NCBI RefSeq assembly: GCF_011386835.1
Contig: NC_088794.1
Coordinates: forward strand, 65,488,506-65,552,505
Reading direction: 5' to 3'
Source: Chrysemys picta bellii
Lineage: Eukaryota > Chordata > Testudines > Emydidae
DNA length: 64,000 bases
Positions 22,198-32,759 of the stretch are shown piece after piece. A program made the position numbers and the translations under genes. Numbering within the stretch: position 1 is the stretch's first letter; every line of letters begins with the position of its first letter. The notes under the pieces are model-generated. The model was given only the letters and a program-made list of their open reading frames with translations, ran no database searches and was not told the origin of the DNA.

Positions 22198-23130
22198 TTT
22201 TATACACATGCTTCTAATCTCTCTAGGTCCCTCAGTATTATTTTTCTGTTCTCATGGGTATTTACAGCTCCTCCTTAATCCCTGTCAGCTGTAAATATCA
22301 CTAGCATGTTCTTTACACTCTCTTCTCCAAATTGTGAAAGAAAATGTTAAATGAGACCAGACCAATCAACCATCCTGACTGGACTCTGCTGGACATTCCC
22401 CTACTTAATACTTTGCCATAGGGACATAAACATTGCCATACCAGAATAGACGCTTAATCCAGTGTCCTATCTTCAGTAATGGCCAATAATAGATGCTTTA
22501 GAGGAAAGAGGAAGACAATAATGGACAATTATACAGTAGCCTGCCCGACGGGGAAGTTTCCAGGTAGTTAGGGGTTGCAAGTTATCGTTATCCTTTGTTT
22601 ATAGTCTTTGAGCCAGTTTTCAATTCACAGGACAGTGGATCCAAGTTGATTTGAATTTACCTTTTCAAGTAAGATTCTGAGAGACTCGGTATCAAATGCT
22701 TTACTAAAATCCAAACATATTACATCTAATGCATACTTTCCATCCAGTAGTATTCTATTAAAAATGCAGTGAAGTTTGGTAAGATATCACCTTCATAAAC
22801 CAACACTGTTCAGCTCCTCATGTTTGTGGTGATTTAAAACAAAAAATATTCCATTATTTAGTTAGAACTAGAATTTAGACTTACCCAGTCGCAATTATCA
22901 GGAACACTCTTCTTTCCAATTTTGGAAGTCAGCACTACATTTTCTTTTCTGTAGCCTCTCAGTTATTCTCAGTTGCACAAGACTTTTCACAATCATTGTC
23001 AGCGGTGTGGTAAATAGGATCAGGAATTCATTTCATATGCTAAAATGCAGACCATCTAGATCAACTGATATTTATATATGTTCCATTTTAACAAGCATCA
23101 CATTGCTTACCCTCTTCTATAATTATTTTT
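22198..23130 (-). pseudogene. CR1-type LINE reverse transcriptase remnant, interrupted
   Basis: The minus-strand translation at 22730-22680 gives VICLDFSKAFDTE, which is RT block A. It continues with ENWLKDYKQRITI near 22600. After an interruption at 22424-22590 it continues with LVSFNIFFHNLEKRV near 22350 (FNIFINDLE in active elements). A degraded FADD region and NTHENRKIILRDLERLE follow. The order and spacing fit CR1-superfamily ORF2. The 22860-23130 part probably covers the N-terminal RT but is too decayed to translate. Stops and frameshifts make it inactive. Confidence 0.8.
22424..22590 (-). mobile_element. CR1 3' UTR fragment nested in older CR1 RT
   Basis: The plus strand shows attgccataccagaatagac, ccagtgtcctatcttcagta and tggccaataatagatgcttt. 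These align with the CR1 tail at 2889 onwards (gccatactggatcagat, cccagtatcctgtct, tggacaataccagatgcttc). Next come cgacggggaagtttcc and gtagttaggggttgc, another CR1 UTR signature. It splits the RT remnant, so it is the later insertion. Both are in the same orientation. Confidence 0.75.
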
Positions 23131-23179
23131 CAAGGATCTGTGCCATTGTTACCATCAGATAACATTACTGACGTGCTAT

Positions 23180-23350
23180 GGCTGTACAAAGCTCCATAAA
23201 GCTGAGAGGTCAGCATCAAAGCTTATCACCAGAACTAAACATTCCAAGCATAACTCCCAAGGGCTGTGCTGGCTTCTTATTAAACAGTATATTGATTACA
23301 AGATTACACTTTTTAGAAACAAGGCATTGCATGGTCATGTGTCTCTGGAT
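23180..23350 (+). pseudogene. Possible L2-like LINE C-terminal fragment
   Basis: Conceptual translation around 23255-23335 gives a stretch resembling LCWLLIKQYIDYKITL followed by KALHGHVS. The pattern 'LxWLPIxxRIxYKI ... KALHG' is typical of the thumb region of L2/CR1-like RTs. The adjoining 142-codon open frame (23356-23784) shows no clear signature, so I do not extend the call into it. Confidence 0.5.
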
Positions 23351-23359
23351 TTGAATTGC

Positions 23360-25435
23360 CTTCTTATTCCCTACGTAGAAAATCTTGCCCCTGTCTCTGC
23401 AGAGTAACTGGTTGGGGTGGACAGGCCAAATTTGTATGGGGTCTTCATGGGAAGTACATACTCCTGATGAGGAGCTCGGCATCCTGCATGTCGGGGCAAG
23501 AGTATCAGATGGTAGCAGAGAAGGTGGTAAGGCTGCGTCTGGATGACCCACTGCCCCAAAGGTTTTCCAGTCCTCTCTCAACATTCCTGTACCTCCACAG
23601 ACAAGATGTGTTAAGGCTACAGGAACTACTTCAGGCTGCAGCTACAAAGCTGCACAGCTGCAAGTTCTCTGTGTGGAAAGATCCTGTCCTCCCGGTGCAT
23701 TTCCCAAATGCCTACCTCAACTTCAGTATTCGGCTGGGTGCTGGACTGAGGCGTTGCCCCTATGTGCATAGTCCTGCCTTATGATCTACTGATGAGGGTC
23801 TGGTAGTAGTTCTGGTAGTAATAGTTCTTCAGTAATAAGAGCTATGTGCACTTAGTTTTCGCTCCATGTTGAAAATGACTGGGATGTGGAATGTCCTGCA
23901 CATGGATCAGCACGAGCACAGGCAATTGTATGAATGTGAATAATTAGCAAAAGGCAGTGGTGAATTTCAGCTATTGCAAGCTAGTCAGTTTAGCTGCTTG
24001 GTTTAGGGGTGAGTTAGGTATGTTAAACGTAATGCAATATTCTACCCAGCAGGGAATCAGGTTAAAATGTCATCAGTGCTCTCCAGTCCTCCAACCTGCC
24101 CACCCCACTTTCCTTGAAATGTTCTAGGGTCCTTTTGTCTGCAACAATTTATATATTTTAATTTACGAAATGCACTTAATGCAGCCTTGCAAAATTCTAA
24201 TCACCCACTCATCCAAGGTGATGAATATATTTTGGGGTGCAGGGTAAATATTTGTGTTAGGGAGTTCCCAACACCAGCACCAATATACATTTTTGGCCTG
24301 GTACATTTTCAGGACCATTTTGAAAGGCTGACCTAATAATAATAAAAACCCAAGATGTTATGTAACTATGTCACAGCAGCGAAGATAAACCTGTCGTATA
24401 CAATTATGTACAGTCCTGGGTTGCTACTGCCAAATGGAGAAGGGCAGAGATGATATCTCAGAATTCAGTAGCATACACAGTATTCCCTTGATACTTGTAA
24501 ACTATTCATGTTAGGAATAGTCGTCCAGTCATGTACAGGTGATGTGACTTTTAATTTGACAGCCTGCATGCTATGTACCACAAAATGCTTCAAACCCCTC
24601 TATTTACTCTAAACAACGTCTGTTCTGATTTGTTGTACCCCACACAAATTGGTTGAAGAAAACCATATCCATTTTGCTCACCATTAAAATGTTGAAGTAT
24701 CAAAATATGAGGGCAAATTAGTTTTTTAATGTGATAAGTGGTGTTTCTTAGCTTCTGAAATTCCAGTCGTGGCCTATGGCAAATAGTTGCCCTTTCCCTT
24801 TAAATGAAACACATAGGATCAGGGCTATACATATGCCATTGGTTTGCACATTTGATTTTACTATTATGGAATCAAAACTCCAGGGATTATCCAAAAACCA
24901 TGTCAGGTCATTGGTTGCAGAAGTCTGCATTAGGAATTTTCTATTAACAGGTATAGTTATGCAAATGAATACTGGTAGGCAGCTTCTCCTCAGAGAAGTT
25001 TTACTAGCTAAGTATAGGATAACTTGAAAACGTTAAATTGTTTTCACTGAAACTTTCTTAGGATGGTAGAAACTTAAAGAAAATGGCACATTATGGTAAG
25101 CCTGTCCACTTCCAGGGTGCCACCATCTGAAACATAGAAGAGAACATAGAAAGTCTGGAACTAAGGTTGTCTGTTTTTTGGAATATTGCAAAGAGAATTG
25201 GTTATGTGTTTCACCCCACAATTGACTTCACTTAAGAATGTCCCCTGTAGAGCAAAATTCTCCCCACTGCACACTGTGGCTCTCCATTGCATAATCTACA
25301 CTCATTCCATGTGCAGAACTTCCATAGATGCCAAAGGGAATTGCACATACCGAACTGACACACACACTATAAAATAGTAATGGGCATGTTAAAAAGGAAT
25401 CTGCATTACAGGCCAGAAAAGAGGGCTTTTCTCAT
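23360..25435. other. Non-coding stretch without recognised element
   Basis: No gene was recognised. The open frames at 23356-23784, 24776-25027 and 25186-25377 lack known domains and splice context. Confidence 0.4.
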
Positions 25436-25439
25436 AGTT

Positions 25440-25530
25440 ACAAAATCAGTTCATTAAGCACTTTGGAACCTTTGGAGAAAAGGCTGCAAATAAATGTCAG
25501 ATGACAGCATCATTAGTCGTATTTATTATA
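25440..25530 (+). repeat. MIR-type SINE 3' fragment
   Basis: ttaagcactttggaaccttt is followed by gagaaaaggctgcaaataaa. This is like the 3' end of the MIR-type copy in the first 125 bases. It is diverged, with no 5' half visible. Confidence 0.4.
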
Positions 25531-28465
25531 ATATATAATATACAGTGTTTATTGATAAGACAATATACTGTCCAGTAGCTGAATCACATAGTAGATCAGA
25601 GAGATCACCAGTTCCTGTCAGACCAAAAGTAATCTAGACCCATTAAAAACTGCATGGTATTATGAAGCTATAACTGAAGTTAATCATCATATGTAAATAG
25701 GCAAACTGTGCACTGGATTATCTGACAGTAGTTTGACAGATATAAGGCCACAAAGTTGAGCACAGTAGAAGAGTTGTTTGCAATATTCAAACCTTTTTGC
25801 TCACCCCAGACACACAATATTAACATTATGATTTCTAAATTAGAAGTTCTATTACATGATGTGCAAAAACTAATAAAATCCTTTATCTGCTTCAGGTGAC
25901 ATAAAATGTTTTGTTTTACAAAGTGCTGCTCGGATGTTTGTTTTACCCATATTTTGGAGCCACTATAGAATGCAGTGATCTTACTGGAGGGGGAGAGACT
26001 GAAAGATGCTGATCATTTAAATAATCAAGAAGTGGTTTTTCTAGCAAACATAATTATCTGAACACCTATCTATTCAGAATAAGAGTGATATGGATTAGAT
26101 TTCCCCTGCCCACTGACACCCCTTTACATTTTTTTTGTTTTTATTTTGGGGGCTATGAGGGTTGTGTACATAGAGAGAAAAGGTCGTATTCCAGGGTTAT
26201 TTACAATCCAGAATTGGATGGATACTCACAAATGTTTCATCACGTGTTTGCTGCTCTTAACTTAGATTTAACATAATAATTAGTTCTCTCCATTTTATTA
26301 GGTCATTCAGACTGATACACATCCTGAACTGTAGTTTGCTAATCTTCTCTGTAATTAGTAATTATGATATACTTAACCCTGATAGAATCTGATATTTCAG
26401 TTTCCAGATGTTATTTTAAATTCCTCTCTCTTATCAATATTTGAAAATGGATGTGGTTAAATTTGTAATGATATCTTAATTATTTATGTTTTAGTTTTAT
26501 CCAGTACCTTGCTGCATGGCAGTATACAGTATTTCAGTATCATCTTTAAACTGTTGGCTGCCATCTGGACTATATTGCTACTAAATAAAATCAGATGGAA
26601 ACCTTTACCTTTCCATTGTCTCAGATTTATTCCAACCATATATCTGAACTAAGCACAGTCCTGCTAAATCCAATCTATTTTCAAAAGATTTATGAAATTA
26701 GCTTAGATTCTGGAACTTGATATTCATTCTTTGAAGACTGTTTATGAAGAGACTAGTGAATGGATTAGTGGAAGGAGAAGCAGTGTGAAATAATCAAACT
26801 AGTAAGACTAAGCTGTAAAAAGATTTTTTTTATTCTAGGGAAGGTATTGCAAATCCGTCTTCATCCCATTCCAAAGATTTTGTTCAGCTGAGTCCATTGC
26901 AAACCAGTCTATTAGAAGATAGGCTATTTATATCTTGGGAGAGAGCTACAAAGCAATTCAAAGGATTTGGATGCCCAACTCCCATTAGAAACTAATGACA
27001 GAAAAAATCCCACTAGTAGAGTATAAACTTTAAAAAGAGTCTGAAGTTAGGAGTGTAGCCAAAATAAGTGCACAAGTTCTGGGTGATATTTTCATTTGAT
27101 GGGCAGGAGTGTTAACTAATAAAAATCTGTATTTGTGTTTTAAATAATTAGGGTAGTTATAAGAAGTAAATTTTATGTTAATTTGAAATTGATTGCCTCT
27201 TCTCTGGAATAGGATTGGGAACTAATAGCAAGATCTGCTTAAAAAAGGAAGCCACAATATGGCCCACAGTAAGAACAAAATTTGTTTCAGAAGTTATAGT
27301 GTATACTTGGCATACAGCTGATTAATTCAGATTGAAATCTATTTAGGCCTGGAACAAAAGCAGAAAGTCTAAATGCAGCCTGGCAAATTTATCTGTCTTT
27401 TAGAAATCAAAGTAATAATCAGAATTGGTATCACTTCATCTACTGGAATAAAATGAAAGCAAAGGGCCTATGTGCTAAAGAGACCTTTGTTTTTTTAAAG
27501 TGATTCTAAGGGTATGACAGGTGAATCCATTTAGCAAGACTGGAAAGTGAAATGTTTTCCTAATAGCATGGATGAAACAATTTTAGTTGTCAGTGCAGTT
27601 GGAATGATGTCATGCATGGTTATACTTTAATTCTTCCTGCATTTACTAAAGGGGGAGTGGGGTCTAATATCCTGAGACTGAATAACTGAATGCAAATCCT
27701 AAAGCTGGAAATGAAGAGCCTTCCCTTTTCAACATGACTAACGTTAATTTTTTTCTACAGAAAAAATGTCTCTTTAATGGTAATTGCCATTTATTGTAAA
27801 TGTGCCACATAAAGGAAGCTATAAGTCATTATTATTGACCTATTACTGCTCGTTCTGTTTTACCTCTAATTAAATAAAAATGTGCACTTTGAGATAATAT
27901 GCTTTTTGTTTGAATATTCTTTTATTGGACCTATGCCTGGTAGGTTTTCTAACAGTTCAGAGCTTGTGCTGATACTTTTGCAATTCCAGCACATGTACTG
28001 TAGTAATCAAAATCTACCCCTCATTTTTTAATTAAGCAGCAGAGACGTTTTCATCTAACTTGTTTTCCCTTAGTTGTGTTATATTTTCATCAAAATTTTT
28101 ACCTACTTGCTTTCTACTGAGACTTCCAAACCCATGTCCTACCATTGGATTGCATTACAATTCACTTCCTGCTTGAATTGAGCATGGAACTGAGAGAGGG
28201 AGTATATTTCTAGAAAGACATAGTCCTCATGACCTCATTTGGAGAAGGATGTGTTAGTCCTTGAAAGAAGGAATTTATAGATCACATTCTGAAATTTTAA
28301 ATGGTATAAGCAATGTTATAGTCCACCTAAGCAAATAGTTGAATGATTGGGAGGGAAAAAATGTATCTATAGGACAGAATGGTAGAAAAGAGAAAGTATA
28401 AGTATCCAGGCACAAAGTGGAGACTTCAGCTCATTAAATGATGACAGCAATGCCGAAGGTACTCT
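25531..28465. other. AT-rich non-coding stretch
   Basis: About 2.9 kb with no open frame above 63 codons and no recognised repeat ends. This is the longest featureless block in the window. Confidence 0.5.
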
Positions 28466-28576
28466 GGGCCTGATTCTCTACTCCACTACACAAATTTTAC
28501 ACCAGTGTAATTCTACTGACTTTAGTGGAGTTGCAGTGACATAAAACCAATATAATGAGGTGGAGAATCTAGTCCC
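28466..28576. repeat. Short palindromic repeat (dispersed family)
   Basis: The left end gggcctgattctctactcca pairs with the right end tgaggtggagaatctagtccc. Inner arms ttttacaccagtgtaa and ttgcagtgacataaaa are also roughly inverted. This is a good example of the ggcctgattct sub-type. Confidence 0.75.
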
Positions 28577-28680
28577 GTGTGTTTCTATATCTTGGGTAGG
28601 AACCACTCCTTACTCAAACTAATAATAATGAGCACAATAATGAAAGTATGTTGTGGGGCAAGGCAAATTTTAAAACTATG

Positions 28681-28769
28681 GGTCTAATCCTACAACACTA
28701 ATATGTCTGAGTCAGTTTACTCCTGTGAATAGTCCCAGTGAGTTCCATAGACTACTGGTTCAACAGGAC
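28681..28769. repeat. Degraded palindromic repeat (dispersed family)
   Basis: ggtctaatcctacaa at the left, agtcccagtgagttccatag in the centre and ttcaacaggac at the right. The arms pair only loosely. Confidence 0.4.
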
Positions 28770-28780
28770 AATAACATTAT

Positions 28781-28912
28781 TTAGATTGTAAACCCTTAGA
28801 GGCAGGATTTTTCTCTTTTCTGTGTTTGTACAGCAGTCTGCACAATAGGGCCCCAATCCTGATGGGGCCTTCAGGCACTACCATAATATAAATATTAAAT
28901 ACTAATAAAATA
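28781..28912 (-). repeat. SINE-like repeat (same family as 63691 copy)
   Basis: ttagattgtaaacccttaga, ggcaggattttt, ttgtacagcagtctgcacaa and tagggccccaatcctgatgg are the reverse complement of segments in the 63691 copy. It ends in an A/T-rich aatattaaatactaataa. The orientation is opposite to the copies at 19862 and 63691. Confidence 0.7.
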
Positions 28913-29270
28913 TTTAATCTGGGCAAAATCTTGAAAGATGTGGTGGATCATACTGGGTTGTAGATTAAAAATAAAAATGTCAAAAGGAAAAAGGAAAAAC
29001 CTTACAGTCCATAAAGACAAACATACAGAATACAACTGAATAGAATAAGGTACTTGAGGAAGATAAATTAAGGGCAGTCAAGAAAAATTACAGTAGATGC
29101 AAAAGACTGTGTATGCAAATTACTAATTAATATTTGTAGAAATAAAAATAACCCTCTGTATGATTAAGGATCATGTGGTGATTAGGGAAGCCGAGAGGCT
29201 TATAGGACATCTAGAATATCAGAGAGAGAAGCTAATGAAAGCATAACTATAGACAAAGGTTCATGTTTTC

Positions 29271-29346
29271 AGCTGGTGTAAATCAGCATGACTCCTTTGA
29301 ACTCAATGGAACTACAACAGTTTACACCTACTGAGGATCTGGTCCC
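29271..29346. repeat. Short palindromic repeat (dispersed family)
   Basis: cagctggtgtaaatca at the left and tttacacctactgaggatct at the right pair imperfectly around the core ctttgaactcaatggaact. Confidence 0.55.
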
Positions 29347-29351
29347 ATTAG

Positions 29352-29495
29352 TCGCTATTGCTCCTTGAAATAAATGCCCCAAGTAACATCATCAGCTGGG
29401 CCCAGAAAACCCGATGGAGAGTCATGAGCTATGATGATTATAGAAATCTGATGATGGCTGCTGCAGGAAAAGGAGGCGACGGAGACAACTTTTAG
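29352..29495 (+). other. 47-codon open frame with protein-like composition, unidentified
   Basis: An open frame without its own upstream ATG translates to segments such as NIISWAQKTRWRV, then MSYDDYRNLMMAAAGKGG, ending DGDNF and a stop. The rich Trp/Tyr/Asp content and the frame ending at a clean stop look more protein-like than random AT-rich frames here. It might be the C-terminus of a LINE protein or a remnant exon. It starts immediately after a palindromic repeat. I do not recognise a family. Confidence 0.3.
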
Positions 29496-29864
29496 GGCTG
29501 CCTGTCATCATGGGTTCTTCTAACTATCCTCTTCCTGCTATTGAATTTTTCTGGAGTGAGGAAGTGCTTTGTCATGCTGAATTTATAAAATTGTTCTTTT
29601 CTTGGTAGTGGTAGCTCCCCTCAGCAGGACATTTTTCCTCTAGTCTTTTTTAATGCAGGTGACAGAATTACAATTGTTTGTTTTTTAGGGTGAATCTCTG
29701 GCTTGTTTTCCTATGATGACTGATGAAACTACAGAAGATTCCTTTTGAGATATAAAAGGAAAATAAATTGGAGTAATTCAAGGAAAAAGCCTCCAGCAGA
29801 AGTCACCATGGTGTGGTAGGAACCCTAGGAAATGGATCTATATTTAACGTGCTTGAAATGGTCA

Positions 29865-30200
29865 TTTCTGTTAATGTTCGGTCCATTGAGTCTCAAACTT
29901 CGAGATCTCTTGTATCTCCTTCAATGACTCCATCATTATAGTCTATGGCAATGGCCCTTAATAGGATGGAGCAAATTTTAGAAAATATAATTTTGTCTCT
30001 TAATGGTCTGCGAATAAGAGCTTCTGATGTAGAAAAATCAATACCTACTGTTCAGAAAAGCTAATGAAACAAATCAACTCTATAGGTTCAGTTGTCTGCT
30101 ATTATTTGTGATAACGTTGAATTGCAGAGAGGTGTAGAAGATCTGGAAAATAATTTAAAGTACACAAGTTTACAAAACTTAAATTTACATACATGTCTTC
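29865..30200 (+). pseudogene. Possible L1 ORF1 remnant
   Basis: Translation of the plus strand near 29950-30060 gives a coiled-coil-like LNRMEQILENIILSLNGL. A shifted frame near 30125-30165 gives RGVEDLENNLK, which resembles the conserved 'VEDLENRxRRxNL' motif at the end of the L1 ORF1 coiled coil. No RRM-like core could be followed afterwards. If correct, this is an old and heavily broken L1-type fragment. Confidence 0.4.
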
Positions 30201-30841
30201 TCATGTTTAATACCTATCTGAAATAAACTTTAGGAATAGATGAGAGCATCATCCTATGTGTGGCAAAAAATGTTTAATATCTGTGTGTAAGTATACATTC
30301 TTTGGGTTAATTTAATAGTATCAGCTTATTTCATATTTGGCTTCACTTTCTATTCCTAAATCAGATGTTCCTGTTCAAAAATGTTTTCTGCTGGTTAAAT
30401 TCTCTTTTTTATTATAGTACAGGACTGGATTCTCTTGTCACTATTCAGATTTTAAGGAATATATAATTCTTATTTTTCCAGATATCTCACTATCCATATT
30501 GAATCAGACCATTTCTTCTTTTTTTAATACAGATTACTCAACAATCTCTCTCGTTTCGTGCCTAGTTTCATATAATTAATATTTTTATTATTCTAAATAT
30601 TATATTAAATGTAACATTTAGATTAACGATAAAAATGTTATTGAAGGTCAAAAAGATAAGAAAAATAATAAAATTGGAGATGGAAATGGATATATTAATG
30701 ATTTGAAAGCAAAAATATGGAAGAAAATGATCAAAATACCACCCTTTTTTCTTTTTCATAGGAATGCCTTTGTCTGTGTGTGATTGTTAGTTTCTTCTTT
30801 ACTTCTGTTTGTGTTTTGTAGTTTTTATTTTTTCTTTTCTG

Positions 30842-31787
30842 TTAAACAATAACAGAATACCATTTATTTAAATATTTTGGTTGTTTCTACATTTTCAAAT
30901 ATATTGGTTTCAATTACAACATAGAATATAAAGTGTAAAGTGCTCACTTTATATTTATTTTTTATTACAAATATTTGCACTGTAAAAACAAAATTAATAG
31001 TATTTTTCAATTCACCTAATACAAGTACTGTAGTGCAGTCTCTTTATCAGGAAAGTTGAACTTACTTTTTGTACAGAATTATACATTTGTAACTGCATTC
31101 AAAAATAAAACAATGGAAAATTTTAGAGCCTACAAGTCCATTCAGTCCTACTTCTTGTTCAGCCAATTGCTCAAACAAACAAGTTTGTTTACGTTTGCAG
31201 GAGAGAATGCTGCCCGCTTCTTGTTTACAATGTCATCTGAAAGTGAGAACAGTCATTCACATGGCACTGTTGTAGCCGGCGTCGCAAGATATTTACGTGC
31301 CAGATGCGCTAAAGATTCATATGTCCCCCTTCATGCTTCAACCACCATTCCAGGCGACATGCATCCCTGCTGATGAGCAGGTTCTGTTCGATAACTATCC
31401 AAAGCAGTGTGAATCAACACATATTCTTTTACATTATCTGAGTCAGATGCCACCAGCAGAAGGTTGATTTTCTGTTTTGGTGGTTCGCATTCTGTAGTTT
31501 CTGCATCGGAGTGTTGCTCTTTTAAGACTTCTGAAAGCATGCTCCACACCTCGTCTCTCTCAGATTTTGGAAGGCGCTTCAAATTCTTAAACCTTGGGTC
31601 GAATGCTGTAGCTATTTTTAGAAATCTCTTTTTGCATTTTGTCAAATCTGCTGTGAAAATGTTCTTAAAATGAGTATGTGCTGGGTCATCATCCGAGACT
31701 GCTATAACATGAAATGCGGGTAAAATAGAACAGGAGACATACAGTTCTCCCCCAAGGAGTTCAAAAATGTAATTAACACATTTTTTT
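30842..31787 (-). mobile_element. hAT transposon 3' half (first arm of inverted pair)
   Basis: This is the minus-strand copy of a hAT element covering the C-terminal part of the transposase gene and its 3' flank. The flank from about 30853 to 31100 matches, in inverted orientation, 32085-32320. Examples are agtgctcactttatatt and aagtactgtagtgca in both copies. The outer end stops near ctgttaaac (30841) without the terminal inverted repeat found at the other end of the pair (32396). The outer left tip is therefore missing. Confidence 0.85.
31095..31770 (-). pseudogene. hAT transposase, C-terminal fragment, inactivated
   Basis: Reading the minus strand from 31770 down gives LGGELYVSCSILPAF, then DDPAHTHFKNIF and KRFLKIATAFDPRFKNL with KSERDEVW. 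The 'DPRFKxL' box and the following region are typical of hAT (ZBED-type) transposases just before the C-terminal dimerisation domain. That domain is still traceable as degraded LARKYLA- and VNKLV-like segments between 31330 and 31100, but in broken frames. The N-terminal BED finger and catalytic core are absent. A 104-codon open frame survives at 31331-31645. Confidence 0.85.
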
Positions 31788-32396
31788 TAATGAGCATCAT
31801 CAGCATGGAAGCATGTCCTCTGGAACGGTGGCCAAAGCATGAAGGGGTGCACTAATGTTTAGCATACCTGGCATGTAAAGTACCTTGCAACTCCTGCTAC
31901 AAAAGTACAATGTAAATGCCTGTTCTCACTTTTTCGTGATATTGAAAATAAGAAGCAGGCAGCATTATCTCCCTTATATGTAAACAAACTTGTTTGTCTT
32001 AGTGATTGGCTGAACACGAGGTAGGACTGATTGGGCTTGTAAGCTCTAAAGTTTTATATTGCTTTGTTTTTGATTGTAGTTGTGAAACAACAAATCTACA
32101 TTTGTAAGTTATACTTTCACGATAAAGAGATTGCACTACAGTACTTGGATGAGGTGAATTGAAAACTAGTATTTCTTTTGTTTATTTTTACAGTGAAAAT
32201 ATTTGTAATAAAAATAATATAAAGTGAGCACTGTACACTTAGTATTCTGTATTGTAATAGAAATCAATATATTTGAAATTTATTAAATATTTTTGGATGT
32301 TTTTCTACATTTTCAGTTGGTTTAACAGTGCGATTAATCATGATTAATTTTTTTGAGTTAATCACGTGAGTTAACTGCGATTAATTGACAGCCCTA
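31788..32396 (+). mobile_element. hAT transposon 3' half (second arm of inverted pair)
   Basis: This carries the same C-terminal transposase region and 3' flank as the preceding feature, but on the plus strand. Translation shows segments like YLATPATKVQ and NKLVCLSDWLN near 31880-32010, the hAT dimerisation domain. The right terminus reads gagttaatcacgtgagttaa, then ctgcgattaattgacagccc and tag. The two copies meet head to head near 31787, with homology resuming at gcatcatcagcatgg. Divergence between arms is substantial, so the pair is old. Confidence 0.85.
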
Positions 32397-32480
32397 GTAA
32401 TAATGCTTGTTAAATACTACTATTTAAGGCCAATTCTACAAATACTATCAGGTGTAGAGCTTACAAGTTATAGTTACTTT

Positions 32481-32585
32481 GGGGCTGATTCTCAACTGTT
32501 ACTCCGGTTTTATGTTGCTGTACCTATTGATTTGAATGGAGTTACCCTGGCACTAAACTGGAGTAACATCATTGAAGATCAGGCT
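32481..32585. repeat. Short palindromic repeat (dispersed family)
   Basis: ggggctgattctcaactg and ttactccggttt at the left pair with aaactggagtaa and cattgaagatcaggct at the right. The core is gatttgaatggagttacc. Confidence 0.65.
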
Positions 32586-32640
32586 GTTTAATAGAATGGC
32601 ATAATAAGCACTGCAGCCAGGAACGCTCTGAGTCAGAAAA

Positions 32641-32738
32641 GCACTTAAAACACATGCATAACTTCAAGCATCTGAGGTAGTCCTATTGATGTGCGTGGGA
32701 ATTAGGCACATCCTTAAGAAATTTGCTGAATTGGGGCC
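32641..32738. repeat. Palindromic repeat, gcacttaa sub-type
   Basis: gcacttaaaacacatgc near the left and gcacatccttaagaaa near the right pair around gtcctattgatgtgcgtggg. The same sub-type is at 51143-51243. The right end reads tgaattggggcc. Confidence 0.5.
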
Positions 32739-32759
32739 TACGTTTTTGCTGGATCAGGC

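Noticed and set aside
23356..23784. 142-codon plus-strand frame as a possible exon
   Set aside because: No recognisable domain. The adjacent upstream sequence looks like an L2-type LINE tail, so a repeat-derived chance frame is more likely.
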